In this document: positions 53,601-62,368 of the stretch, piece by piece | Numbering within the stretch: position 1 is the stretch's first letter | Layout of the letters: the number at the start of each line of letters is the position of its first letter | Assembly (NCBI GenBank): GCA_036489765.1 | Contig: DASXFE010000052.1 | Location: forward strand, 1-64,000 | Direction: 5' to 3' | DNA: 64,000 nt | Origin: DATARH01 sp036489765 | GTDB taxonomy: Bacteria; Pseudomonadota; Alphaproteobacteria; ATCC43930; CGMCC-115725 | Position numbers and translations under genes: made by a program | The notes under the pieces: generated by a model | Told to the model about the DNA's origin: nothing | What the model saw: only the letters and a program-made list of their open reading frames with translations | Database searches by the model: none

Positions 53601-53702
53601 AGCCCCCATCCCAATCTTCCCCGGCTTGCGGGGAAAGGGGCTCATTGTGCCGCTCGCGACCAGCATCCCTCCCCGCAAGCGGGGAGGGTTAAGGTGGGGG
53701 CT
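53601..53702. repeat. Inverted repeat (AGCCCCCA...CCCCGC-GCGGGG type)
   Basis: Arms 53601-53640 and 53666-53702 are imperfect reverse complements with the core CCCCGCnnGCGGGG and flanks AGCCCCCA and TGGGGGCT. The element occupies the entire gap between two convergent genes and may act as a terminator-like hairpin for both. The same sequence type is dispersed in many GC-rich genomes. Confidence 0.75.
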
Positions 53703-53710
53703 CGCCGCCG

Positions 53711-54751
53711 CTACGCCACGACTTCCTTGCTCGTGATCGTGTACTCGAAGCTTGCCGGATCAAGAGAATCGACGGTCTGGTCCGGTGCTTCAGCGTAGGG
53801 GTACATCAGGAAGCCGATTGGACCGTTCTCCTGTCCGGGCAAGGTGAAGTCGCGGGCGTAGTTGAACCCGACCCAGTTCATCTCCCAGTTCCCGAACAAG
53901 CGCTCGCGCTCCGCCTTCACCTTGTCGCTGTCGAGCGGCAGGTTCTCCTCGAGCACGACCTTGCGCACATCCGCCGGATCGACCGGCAGCCAGCCCTTGC
54001 CGTCGATATGCACCTCGGCCCGGCAATGCTGCGCCTTGGTCACATCGCCCGATTTTCCGAGCGACTTGGTCACCTTCGAATCGGCCACCCGCACACCGAA
54101 GAAATCCCGGGCCGGCAACCCCACCGCCCGCGCCAGCCCCACGTAGAGCGAGTTGATGTCGGCGCATTTACCGCCGAGATCGCCGGATTGCAGCATGAAC
54201 GCGACATTGCCGACCCCGCACCCGCGCGTCTGGGGATTGCGGAAGGTGTTGTCGACCACCCAGTCATAGATCGCGCGCGCCTTGTCGAGCGGCGCGGCGC
54301 GATCGCCGACGATCTCGCGCGCCTTCGCCAGCACGATCCCGTCGGTCGGCGAGCTCTTCGTGGGCTTCAGATACTCGGCAAGCTCCTCGGCGCCGGCATC
54401 GGGCGAATAGCCGGAACGGTCGCGGGTCTGCACGCGGGCGGTAACCGAAATCTCGCGTGCGGTTTGCGGCGTCAGCCACGCCGCCGAGACGATCGGCGCC
54501 CGCGCCGCCGTCTCCCACAGCACAAAGGCGGAGACCGGCGATTGCCAGGTTAGGTCGACCGCGCGCTGATAGTCGAGCGCATCCTGGGGCACCGGCAGCC
54601 ACAGCCGGGTCGGGGTCTTCGGGTCCTTGACCGCAACGTGGTAGGTCAGCTCGAACTCGCGCCATCCCGCCGGCAGCGCTATTGCAGGCCGAGCCAGCGC
54701 GGCGACCCCGCCGGCCACGGCCATCCCTTTGATGAAGTCGCGTCGATGCAT
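53711..54751 (-). CDS. Transglutaminase-like domain protein, Tat-exported
   Basis: A 346-residue protein with a twin-arginine signal MHRRDFIKGMAVAGGVAALA and cleavage near 26. The transglutaminase-like core has Cys196 in GGKCADIN, His242 in QHCRAEVH and Asp258 in WLPVDPAD, a complete Cys-His-Asp triad. This places it in the periplasm as a probable protease or peptide-bond-rearranging enzyme. It is convergent with the aldo-keto reductase and divergent from the TauD-like gene. The substrate is unknown. Confidence 0.9.
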   Translation of the reverse strand: MHRRDFIKGMAVAGGVAALARPAIALPAGWREFELTYHVAVKDPKTPTRLWLPVPQDALDYQRAVDLTWQSPVSAFVLWETAARAPIVSAAWLTPQTAREISVTARVQTRDRSGYSPDAGAEELAEYLKPTKSSPTDGIVLAKAREIVGDRAAPLDKARAIYDWVVDNTFRNPQTRGCGVGNVAFMLQSGDLGGKCADINSLYVGLARAVGLPARDFFGVRVADSKVTKSLGKSGDVTKAQHCRAEVHIDGKGWLPVDPADVRKVVLEENLPLDSDKVKAERERLFGNWEMNWVGFNYARDFTLPGQENGPIGFLMYPYAEAPDQTVDSLDPASFEYTITSKEVVA

Positions 54752-54898
54752 TAGATGTTCTCCAGGCGGTCGCGCAACGCAGGTTCGCGCCGGCGGCTCG
54801 TTTCGCGGATCGGATGAGTCGGTTAGAATTCGCGGGCGGATTTCATTGGGAAGGGACGCGCACGGCGGCCCCTCGGATCAGGTTGTCGGAGAACGATA

Positions 54899-55822
54899 AT
54901 GCCGGACAGCGCTGCTGTCACGACCGCGATCATTCCGACGGGAGAGACGCTCGGCGCGACCGTCACCGGCATCGATCTTGGCCAGCCGCTCGACAACCGC
55001 GTCTTCGCCACGATCCTGCGCGCGCTCGGCAAGCACGGCGTGCTGCGCTTTCCCGACCAGACACTGACCCCACCGCAGATGAAGGCGTTTGCCGCGCGTT
55101 TCGGCTCGCTCGAGGTGAATGTCGCCGGCGCCTATCAGGAGCCCGGCCATCCCGAGGTGATGACCCTCTCGAACATCGTCGAGAACGGCCTCCCGATCGG
55201 CGCGCTCGACGCCGGACAGGATTGGCACACCGACATGTCGTACAGCGCGACGATCGCGTTTGCGAACATGCTCTACGCGCTCAAGGTGCCGCACCGCGGC
55301 GGGCAGGTGCTCGGCGGCACCGAGTTCGCCAACATGCGCGCCGCCTACGCCGATCTGCCGGCAGAGCTGAAGACGCGGCTCGACGGCATGACCGTGGTCC
55401 ACGACTTCAACAAGTTCTGGGAGATGATGCGGCAGCGTCCGGGTAGCTGGCGCAAGCCGATGAGCCCCGGGCAGCGCGCCCAGAAACCGCCGGTCTCGCA
55501 CCCGATCTTCCTCGACCACCCGATCACCGGCGAGCGCATCCTCTACTGCAACCCCGGCTACGCCATCCGCATCAACGAGCTTTCCGAGAAAGAGAGCGAC
55601 GCGACCCTCGAATTTCTCTTCGCCCACCAGCTCCGGCCCAAATACCGCTATCTGCACCGCTGGACCGAAGGCGATGTGCTTTTCTGGGACGACCTCGGCA
55701 CCCTCCATAACGCTCAAGCCGATTACGGCCCCGACGAACCCCGCCTGATCAAGCGCTGCCAGGTCATGGCCGACCGGATTTTCGAACCGGGGTTTGTCGA
55801 CGGCGCGCTCGCGGCGGCGTGA
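54899..55822 (+). CDS. TauD/TfdA-family Fe(II)/2-oxoglutarate dioxygenase
   Basis: A 307-residue dioxygenase. The metal triad is His110-x-Asp112 in QDWHTDMSY and a distal His in LGTLHNAQADY, with the 2-oxoglutarate-binding Arg in EPRLIKRCQV. The family hydroxylates taurine, 2,4-D, alkylsulfates and similar compounds. GGAGAAC precedes the ATG. It stands alone between a divergent transglutaminase gene and a convergent formylglutamate-hydrolase-like gene. Confidence 0.92.
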   Translation: MPDSAAVTTAIIPTGETLGATVTGIDLGQPLDNRVFATILRALGKHGVLRFPDQTLTPPQMKAFAARFGSLEVNVAGAYQEPGHPEVMTLSNIVENGLPIGALDAGQDWHTDMSYSATIAFANMLYALKVPHRGGQVLGGTEFANMRAAYADLPAELKTRLDGMTVVHDFNKFWEMMRQRPGSWRKPMSPGQRAQKPPVSHPIFLDHPITGERILYCNPGYAIRINELSEKESDATLEFLFAHQLRPKYRYLHRWTEGDVLFWDDLGTLHNAQADYGPDEPRLIKRCQVMADRIFEPGFVDGALAAA

Positions 55823-55858
55823 CTTGGCGGATCGATGGGTTTCGCTGCGCTCAAGCCA

Positions 55859-56713
55859 TCACCCCGCCACCTTCTCCCGAACAAACCCCGCCGCTGCTTC
55901 GGTCAGCCGGGTCAGGTCGCGCCGCAGCTTCTCGAACCCCGGCGATCGGTCGAGGCTGCGCTGGTCCATGTACAGCGCGCGGTCGACTTCTATCTGAAGG
56001 CTGTGGCGCGCTTCGGCCGGGCGGCCCTGGCGGCGGACGATCTCGACGCCTTTGTAGCCCTCGTTGATGCGCGCGTCGTAGCCCATGCCGCGGAGAACGC
56101 CTGCGACGAAATCGGTGAAATCGCGGGCACAGCTCGTGCGGTCGCGGTCGCCGAGGACGAAATCGCCATGCTCGCCGGCATGGTGGGGGCGCGACGGCAT
56201 CGAGTGACAGTCGATATGCCAGACCGCACCGAATTTCGCGTGGAGCCGATCGCACGCATCGTCGAGCGCCCGGTGATAGGGCGTGTGGTAACGCTCGATC
56301 CGGGCGACGATCTCGTGCGCCTCGAGCCGGCGGTCGTAGATCGGCATCCCCGGCCGGGCATAGCGGCGGATGAGGCCTACTCGCGTCGACGGGCGCGGCG
56401 TCAGTTCGCGCGGCATATGCCCGTAGATCATTGCCGGATCGAGATCGTCGGCGGCGCGGTTGGGGTCGAGGTAGCTGCGCGGAAAGTAGGCGCCGATCAG
56501 CGTCGCGCCAAAGCGCGGCGCCGCCGCGTAAAGCTCGTCGACATAGCAGTCCTCGGCCCGGCGCAAATTCGATAGCGGGCAGGTAAAGCCGAAATCCGCC
56601 GGGTACACGGACCCGCTGTGCGGCGAATCGAAAACCAGCGGCAATTCAGTCCCCTCGGGGTCGCGGCGCCACAAGACCCCCGGAATCTCCAACCCCAACC
56701 TGTCCGCCTCCAT
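55859..56713 (-). CDS. N-formylglutamate amidohydrolase family protein
   Basis: A 284-residue zinc hydrolase of the HutG/NFGase type. The conserved FDSPHSGSVYP opens the core, with WHIDCHSMPS and later Glu/His ligand positions. It hydrolyses N-formylglutamate or related N-acyl amino acids. ATG 56713 is used because the upstream frame covers the divergent gene. Divergent (114-base gap) from an AstE/AspA-like deacylase, giving a two-hydrolase pair that could act on N-acylated amino acids; other hut genes are absent. Confidence 0.88.
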   Translation of the reverse strand: MEADRLGLEIPGVLWRRDPEGTELPLVFDSPHSGSVYPADFGFTCPLSNLRRAEDCYVDELYAAAPRFGATLIGAYFPRSYLDPNRAADDLDPAMIYGHMPRELTPRPSTRVGLIRRYARPGMPIYDRRLEAHEIVARIERYHTPYHRALDDACDRLHAKFGAVWHIDCHSMPSRPHHAGEHGDFVLGDRDRTSCARDFTDFVAGVLRGMGYDARINEGYKGVEIVRRQGRPAEARHSLQIEVDRALYMDQRSLDRSPGFEKLRRDLTRLTEAAAGFVREKVAG

Positions 56714-56827
56714 CGCGCGCCGCCCGGCCTCCGTCTCATGCCCACTGTGGCGAAGCGCCTCGCCGCTGGCAACCGGCACCGGCACGGCGCAATATGGGGG
56801 ATCGACCCGCGTATAACGGAAGCAACC

Positions 56828-57787
56828 GTGCCTGTGACGACCTACAAGGTAGAGCTGATCCCGCCGGACATCACCCCGTACCGCGCCGGCAATACCAGCA
56901 TCGACTACGTCACCACGTTTACCGCCGACAAGCCCGGCCCGCATGTTCTGGTCTGCGCCCTGACCCACGGCAACGAGATCTGCGGCGCGATCGTCCTCGA
57001 CAGCTTGTTCAAGGCGGGCATCCGGCCGCGCCAGGGGAAGCTCACCCTCGCCTTCAACAACGTCGCCGCCTACGAGGATTTCGACCCGCGCATGCCGATC
57101 GCCTCGCGCTATGTCGACGAGGATTTCAACCGGCTGTGGTCTCCGGCGACGCTCGACGGCCCGCGCAAATCGGTCGAGCTCATGCGCGCCCGCAAGATCC
57201 GCCGCATCGTCGACCAGGCCGATCACCTGCTCGACCTCCATTCGATGCAACACGCGACGGCGCCGCTGATGCTGGCGGGGCTTCTCGACAAGTCGCGCGA
57301 CCTCGCGCTGCGCATCGGCATTCCCGAGCTGGTCATGTGCGACGCCGGCCACGCCGCCGGGCCGCGAATGCGCGATTACGGCGGGTTCGGCGACCCGGCC
57401 TCGCCGAAGACCGCGCTCCTCATCGAATGCGGCCAGCATTGGGAGACGCGCGCCGCCGAAGTGGCCAACGACGTGACCCTGCGTTTCCTGATCGCGCTCG
57501 GCGTCGTCGATCGCGACGACGTCGACACGCTCGGCGGCCCCGATTTCGACGCGACGCCGCGCCAGCGCGTGATCCAGGTCACCCAGGCGATCACGATATC
57601 GAGCGAGCGGTTCGATTTCGTCGCACCCTATCGCGGGCTCGAGGTGATCCCGACCGAGGGCACCGTGATCGGGCACGACGACGGCCGCGAGATCCGCACG
57701 CCATACGACGAGTGCATCCTGATCATGCCGTCGCGCCGCCTTCTGCGCGGGCAGACCGCGGTGCGGCTCGGCCGCTTCGTGGCGTGA
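56828..57787 (+). CDS. Succinylglutamate desuccinylase/aspartoacylase-family protein (M14-like)
   Basis: A 319-residue zinc deacylase. The metal motif H-x-x-E is in ALTHGNEICG, the distal His is in LDLHSMQH, and the catalytic Glu in LLIECGQHWE. Such enzymes remove acyl groups from N-acyl amino acids. The GTG at 56828 has GGAAG upstream and is supported by a second GTG six bases later. It is divergent from the N-formylglutamate hydrolase-like gene and adjacent to a DNA glycosylase reading frame downstream. Confidence 0.87.
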   Translation: MPVTTYKVELIPPDITPYRAGNTSIDYVTTFTADKPGPHVLVCALTHGNEICGAIVLDSLFKAGIRPRQGKLTLAFNNVAAYEDFDPRMPIASRYVDEDFNRLWSPATLDGPRKSVELMRARKIRRIVDQADHLLDLHSMQHATAPLMLAGLLDKSRDLALRIGIPELVMCDAGHAAGPRMRDYGGFGDPASPKTALLIECGQHWETRAAEVANDVTLRFLIALGVVDRDDVDTLGGPDFDATPRQRVIQVTQAITISSERFDFVAPYRGLEVIPTEGTVIGHDDGREIRTPYDECILIMPSRRLLRGQTAVRLGRFVA

Positions 57788-57797
57788 GGCCCCGGGC

Positions 57798-58343
57798 CTG
57801 ACACCGGCCAAGCGCAGCTTTCCGCCGATCGTCGACGCCCGCGCCGTCGCGCTCGTACTTGGCACGTTGCCGGGTGAGGAATCCCTGCGCCGGCAACAGT
57901 ATTACGCCCACCCGCGCAACCTGTTCTGGCCGATCGTCTTCACCCTCTTCGGCGAAGGCGTCGTGCCCGATTACGACGCTCGCGTCGGTTTTGCCCAGTC
58001 CTCGCGGTTGGCGCTGTGGGACGTCTGCGGCCTCGCCGAGCGCGATGCCAGCGCCGACGCGACGATCCGCGCCGAGGTGCCGAACGAGATCCCCGCCCTC
58101 CTCGACACGCATCCCAACATTCGCACCGTCGCCTTCAACGGCACCACTGCCCGCCGCCTCTACGACCGCCATTTCCCGAGGCGCGCCGGCCTCACCTATC
58201 TCGCCCTGCCCTCGACGAGCCCGGCGCATGCGAGCCTCAACTTCGCCGCGAAGCTCGGGATATGGCAGGCGCTGCGGGTGGCGGTGGAAGCCTCTCGGTG
58301 CTCTATCCCGCCCTCGGCAGGAACTCGACCAGCGCCGAGTTGA
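57798..58343 (+). CDS. DNA-deoxyinosine (hypoxanthine-DNA) glycosylase-like protein, start unresolved
   Basis: The frame reads KRSFPPIVDARAVALVLGTLPGEESL, then QQYYAHPRNLFWPI and LPSTSPAHASL, which are the motifs of family 6 uracil-DNA-glycosylase-like hypoxanthine glycosylases. About 181 residues from a CTG at 57798, the only codon giving a full N-terminus. No ATG, GTG or TTG exists before the GTLPG motif; TTG 57867 would remove it, and that motif is essential to the fold. The C-terminal 20 residues look extended and overlap the antiparallel sensor gene by 41 bases. Could be a decayed gene or one with a non-standard start. Confidence 0.72.
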   Translation: MTPAKRSFPPIVDARAVALVLGTLPGEESLRRQQYYAHPRNLFWPIVFTLFGEGVVPDYDARVGFAQSSRLALWDVCGLAERDASADATIRAEVPNEIPALLDTHPNIRTVAFNGTTARRLYDRHFPRRAGLTYLALPSTSPAHASLNFAAKLGIWQALRVAVEASRCSIPPSAGTRPAPS

Positions 58344-60585
58344 ACCTCGCGAGCTCCGCAGCCAGGCGCTGCACGATCGCGGCGTCCTGCTGGCGGAGTT
58401 CGGTGGTGTTGATGCCGCGGAGTGACAGGGCCAATTCGCACAGGCCGGTGCCGCCGACCGTCGCGGCGCAGCGGCGCAGTGCGTGAAGGCCGCGGTGGAA
58501 GGCGGCGAGGTCGCCGGCGTCGGCGGCGGCGGCGATGCGGTCCATGATCTGCCGCGAGTCGGCGCGGAAGCTGTCCACCACCTCGGAGAAGAAGTCGCCA
58601 CCGCCGGACAGGTTGCGCAGCCCGGCGATGACCCGCGTGTCGACCGAAGCGGCGGGCTCGGCGACATAGCGCGGGTGCGCGGCGATCGGCGTCACCCGGT
58701 CGTCGGTTTCGGTGTAGGCGGCCGCCACCGCCGGCGGCTCGGCCGCCGTCGGCAGCGGCGCGATCGGGATCGCCGGCAAGGCGTGAAGCGCGTTTTCGAG
58801 AAGCCGGTCGCTGACAGGAGCGGGCAACAGCCCGGTGAGCTCGCCGTCGCCGAGCCCGGCGAGCGCGGAGATTTGCACGGCCTCGGCGACAAAAAGGATC
58901 GGCGGCGGGTCATCGCGGGCGAGGGCGGCGCGGTGGACAAAGCTGAGGGCCGGGATCACCCGCACCCGCCCGTCGACGATCAGCACCGGCGACAGCGGCG
59001 TCTCGAACCGCTCGACATAGACGAGCGCGTCGTCGAGCCCGCCGACCCAGCGGATATCCGCATTCCACGCACCGAGCGGCTCGGCCAGCTCGCCGGCGAA
59101 CTGGCTGTCCTCGGTCACCAGCAGCACCGGCCGCTGCACCAGGTCGAGCTGCAGCGGCAGCGTTGCCTCGTCGAGCGCCAGCGGCAGCGACACCGCCCAG
59201 GCCGCCGGCCCCCGAGCGACGACACGCCCGCCCATGAGCTCGGTGAGCCGCGCGACGACCCCCAGATCGGCGTCGTCCTCTGCGTCGCCCTGGCCGCGCA
59301 CCCCGATCCGCAGCGGCACGACCGCACCGATCGGCCCCGCCGCGCGAACGTCGATGCGGATCGTCCCGCCCTCGCTCGCGACGATCGCCGCTATGATGAC
59401 GCTGTTGAGGACCTGCGCGAATTGCTGCGGCCAGCCCGACACCCGGTAAGGCACTTGCGGGTCGATTCTCAGTGCCAGCACGAGGCCCTGCTGCGCCGCC
59501 GCGGGCCGCAGCAAGGCAAGCGCGTCGTTGACGACTGCGTACAGATCGAACGGCTCGATCGCGGGCACGTAGGCGCCGGTTTCGATCGCCGCGAGATCGA
59601 GCACTTCGGTGATCTGGGCCAGGAGCGCCTGCGCCGGCAGCCCGGCTTCCGGCGCCGTCTCGACCCCCGGCAGCGCCCGCGCCATCGCGTCCACCGGACC
59701 GCGCAAGCCCCGGCCGATCACGCTCAGGAACCGGGTCTGCGCCGCGCTCGCGGCATCGGCCTCCTCACGCGAGCGGGCGAGCGCGCGGATCAGCGTCGCG
59801 ACCCCGCCCGGCATCGCCGCCAGCATCAGCGCGAGCCCCGCCGACAACCCCGGTTGCATCTGCCACACCGGCGTCGTCAGGGCGACCGCGCCGAACCCGA
59901 TCACTCCGCCCGCCGCGGCGGTCACCAGCGCGCCGAACCCGAAACGGAACCCGGCATAGAACGCGATCGCCAGATAGGCCGGGTACCAGATCGCCGCCGC
60001 GCCCTGGCCGAAATGCAGGAGCGCCGAGAGCAATGCCAGATCGCCGACGATCGCCGCGATGCGCCGCACGGCCGACGGGCGCGGGCTGAGGATCAGGTGG
60101 AGCAGGAAGCTCCACCCGCCGACCAGCGCCAGGATCGCGATAAAAAGGCACGGCGCCGTCGCCGGGTCGAGCCCGGCGAGCCCCAGGGCCCAGGCGAAGA
60201 GCAGCCCCTGGCCGAGCACACGGCAGACAGCGTATTCGTGCTCCTTGTCGCCGCGCGCCGCAAACCGGGCACGGAGCTGCCCGAGCCCGATCAGCGCCGC
60301 GACCACTCCGACCGCCATGGGGGCCAGCACGAGCGCACCGATCAGCGACGCGGCGGTCGGCAGCGGCCCGATCAGCCCAATCAACTCGGGCAGCGCGACA
60401 AACCCGATCGGCGGCAATACCGCGGCGAGCGCCAGAGCCAGTGTCGCGACGAGGTCGAGCGGGCGCCCCGGCACCGCAATCGCGGTCGACGGGGCGGAGC
60501 GGCCGGGGCCAGCCGACCGCGCGATCGCCGCCGGCCTCAGCCGCGACGATCGGCGCCCAAACGGATTTGCCGAAATTCCCCGCAA
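58303..60585 (-). CDS. RpfC-like multi-pass sensor with degenerate kinase core and intact Hpt domain
   Basis: A 760-residue membrane protein. Residues about 42-265 hold several hydrophobic helices arranged as in the RpfC sensor (PSAVRRIAAIVGDLALLSALL, WYPAYLAIAFYAGFRFGFGAL). The H-box should follow at 286-301, but reads FLSVIGRGLRGPVDAM: the phospho-accepting His is Arg292. The ATP-binding region (about 400-480) has lost the DxGxG and GxGLG boxes. A receiver-like segment (about 490-600) keeps Asp in VLIVDGRV but lacks Lys. The C-terminal Hpt keeps His701 (GLHALRR). It follows an intact hybrid kinase gene by nine bases in the same direction. Confidence 0.85.
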   Translation of the reverse strand: MRGISANPFGRRSSRLRPAAIARSAGPGRSAPSTAIAVPGRPLDLVATLALALAAVLPPIGFVALPELIGLIGPLPTAASLIGALVLAPMAVGVVAALIGLGQLRARFAARGDKEHEYAVCRVLGQGLLFAWALGLAGLDPATAPCLFIAILALVGGWSFLLHLILSPRPSAVRRIAAIVGDLALLSALLHFGQGAAAIWYPAYLAIAFYAGFRFGFGALVTAAAGGVIGFGAVALTTPVWQMQPGLSAGLALMLAAMPGGVATLIRALARSREEADAASAAQTRFLSVIGRGLRGPVDAMARALPGVETAPEAGLPAQALLAQITEVLDLAAIETGAYVPAIEPFDLYAVVNDALALLRPAAAQQGLVLALRIDPQVPYRVSGWPQQFAQVLNSVIIAAIVASEGGTIRIDVRAAGPIGAVVPLRIGVRGQGDAEDDADLGVVARLTELMGGRVVARGPAAWAVSLPLALDEATLPLQLDLVQRPVLLVTEDSQFAGELAEPLGAWNADIRWVGGLDDALVYVERFETPLSPVLIVDGRVRVIPALSFVHRAALARDDPPPILFVAEAVQISALAGLGDGELTGLLPAPVSDRLLENALHALPAIPIAPLPTAAEPPAVAAAYTETDDRVTPIAAHPRYVAEPAASVDTRVIAGLRNLSGGGDFFSEVVDSFRADSRQIMDRIAAAADAGDLAAFHRGLHALRRCAATVGGTGLCELALSLRGINTTELRQQDAAIVQRLAAELARFNSALVEFLPRAG

Positions 60586-60594
60586 GCCGGCGGC

Positions 60595-62175
60595 CTAAAA
60601 GCGGCGGCCGACACCGGCGAGCGCCGCGAACGGCGTCTCCGAGCGGTCGGGCGGGAAGGCGATCGTGACCGTGGTGCCGCTCCCCTTCGTGCTGTCGATG
60701 GTGAGCCGGCCGCCGTGCAGTTCGACGAGCCCGATCGCGAGCGGCAGGCCGAGCCCGGTGCCGGCATGGCGCCGGCTCAGCGAGCTCGCGACCTGGCCGA
60801 ACCGCGTCGAGGCGAGCGCGACCTCCTTTGCGTCCATGCCGATGCCGTGGTCGCTGACCGCGACAACGACCCCGCCGCCGCGCAGGCGCAGCACGATCTC
60901 GATCTCGCCGCCGGGATGGCTGAACTTGACGGCGTTGCTGACGATGTTGAGCACGACCTGCTTGATCTTGCGCGGGTCGGCGGTGAGCCGCGGGATCACG
61001 CCCTCGCTGCGCAGGTCGAGGCGGATCTCGCCGGCCCGCGCCTTGGCCTCGATGAGGCGCAGCACATCCGCGATCAGCCCGTCGAGCTCGACCGTCTCCT
61101 CGGTCAGCTCGAGCCGCCCCGCCTCGAGCTTCGACACGTCGAGGATGTCGTTGATGATGCCCAGCAGATGCTCGGCGCTTGCTAGCACGTCGCGGGCGTA
61201 GCCGACGTATTTCTGCGTCGTGATCGGCCCCAGCATCTCGCCGGCCATGACCTGCGAAAACCCGATGATCGCATTCAGGGGTGTACGCAGCTCGTGACTC
61301 ATCGTTGCGAGGAACTCGGTCTTGCTGCGGTTGGCGAGCTCGGCCTGGTCACGCGCCGTCGCCTGCTCGTGCTCGGCCTCCTTGCGGTCGGTGACGTCCT
61401 CGAGAACGGTCACGACCATCGCGTCGTCGCCGTCGCGCAGCAGCGTCTTGGTGGTCTGCAGCATCCGCCGCCGGCCGTCGGCCGCGACGATCTCGTCGTC
61501 CGACGCGCCGGGCCGGAGCGCCCCGGACAGGAGCCGCGCATCGTCCTCGGCGATGAGGCGGCCGAGCGCGTCGTCGTGCGCCTCGGCCGGGCCCCGACCC
61601 AAAAGCTGCTTGGCCCGCCGCCCGGCGAACTCGGCGAAGGCATGATTGACAAAGCGGTAGCGTCCGTCGACGCCGGTCGCGCAGACCATCGCGGGGATCG
61701 CATCGAGCACGCGCAACAGCCGCTCATGCGCCTCGCCGATGTCGAAGCGCGGCGACGGTTCTTCGGGCGGCTGCGGGGAGGGCGGCTCGACGACGCGGCG
61801 ATAGCGCAGCAGGTTGCCGATGCGGGTGCGGAATTCGTGGTGGTCGACCGGGCTCAGCAGGTGGTCGGCGGCGCCGGCGGCCAGCGCCCGGTCGATGCAG
61901 TCGCGGTCCTCGTACGGCGCGATGACGACTACCGGCACCTCGGCGCAGCCCGGTACGACGCGCAGCCGGGTGATGAACTCCGCGGCCTCGGCCTCGCCGG
62001 TCTCGCCGGCGGCGACGATCAGGTCGGGCGGCTGGTCGCGGCAAACGGCGAGCGCCTCCGCCGCCGAGCGAAACGTTCGGGCCTCGGTTCCGTCTCCCAG
62101 CGAGATCGCCAGTCGCTCCAGAATCTTCAGATTCGTGGCGCTGCTGTCGACGACAACTAACAGGGGGGATGACAC
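60595..62175 (-). CDS. Hybrid sensor histidine kinase with degenerate N-terminal receiver, PAS and active kinase core
   Basis: A 526-residue cytoplasmic protein. Residues 1-125 form a receiver-like domain whose phospho-acceptor position is Ala56 (PDLIVAAGETG), with the acidic pair reduced to one Asp and the switch Lys replaced by Ser (LLSPVD), so it cannot be phosphorylated. A PAS domain lies at about 150-265. The kinase core is intact: H-box FLATMSHELRTPLNAIIGF, N-box NIVSNAVKF, G1 DHGIGM, G2 GTGLGLPLA. It precedes the RpfC-like pseudokinase by nine bases, so the two are co-transcribed and may form one phosphorelay. Confidence 0.9.
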   Translation of the reverse strand: MSSPLLVVVDSSATNLKILERLAISLGDGTEARTFRSAAEALAVCRDQPPDLIVAAGETGEAEAAEFITRLRVVPGCAEVPVVVIAPYEDRDCIDRALAAGAADHLLSPVDHHEFRTRIGNLLRYRRVVEPPSPQPPEEPSPRFDIGEAHERLLRVLDAIPAMVCATGVDGRYRFVNHAFAEFAGRRAKQLLGRGPAEAHDDALGRLIAEDDARLLSGALRPGASDDEIVAADGRRRMLQTTKTLLRDGDDAMVVTVLEDVTDRKEAEHEQATARDQAELANRSKTEFLATMSHELRTPLNAIIGFSQVMAGEMLGPITTQKYVGYARDVLASAEHLLGIINDILDVSKLEAGRLELTEETVELDGLIADVLRLIEAKARAGEIRLDLRSEGVIPRLTADPRKIKQVVLNIVSNAVKFSHPGGEIEIVLRLRGGGVVVAVSDHGIGMDAKEVALASTRFGQVASSLSRRHAGTGLGLPLAIGLVELHGGRLTIDSTKGSGTTVTIAFPPDRSETPFAALAGVGRRF

Positions 62176-62368
62176 AAAAACGACCCCAGCGCAAAGATAC
62201 GTCGGGGCCCACTCTATACAGCCCCATCCGGCCGTCCCAAGCGCCCCCGGCCCGGCTTGTGGATAGAAGGGTGAACTATCAGGAATCGCAGCATGTTGTG
62301 GCTGCTATCCACATGGACCCCAACCACTCGCCGATACCCACTCCGGGGTAGCGATTCGCGAGGCGAAT

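Noticed and set aside
56714..57865. Upstream extension of the N-formylglutamate hydrolase frame
   Set aside because: Antisense to the AstE/AspA-like gene; no conserved motif.
58483..61185. Very long open frame (900 codons) on the plus strand
   Set aside because: It is fully antisense to the RpfC-like and kinase genes; its translation is Arg/Asp/His-rich low complexity typical of shadow frames in GC-rich DNA.
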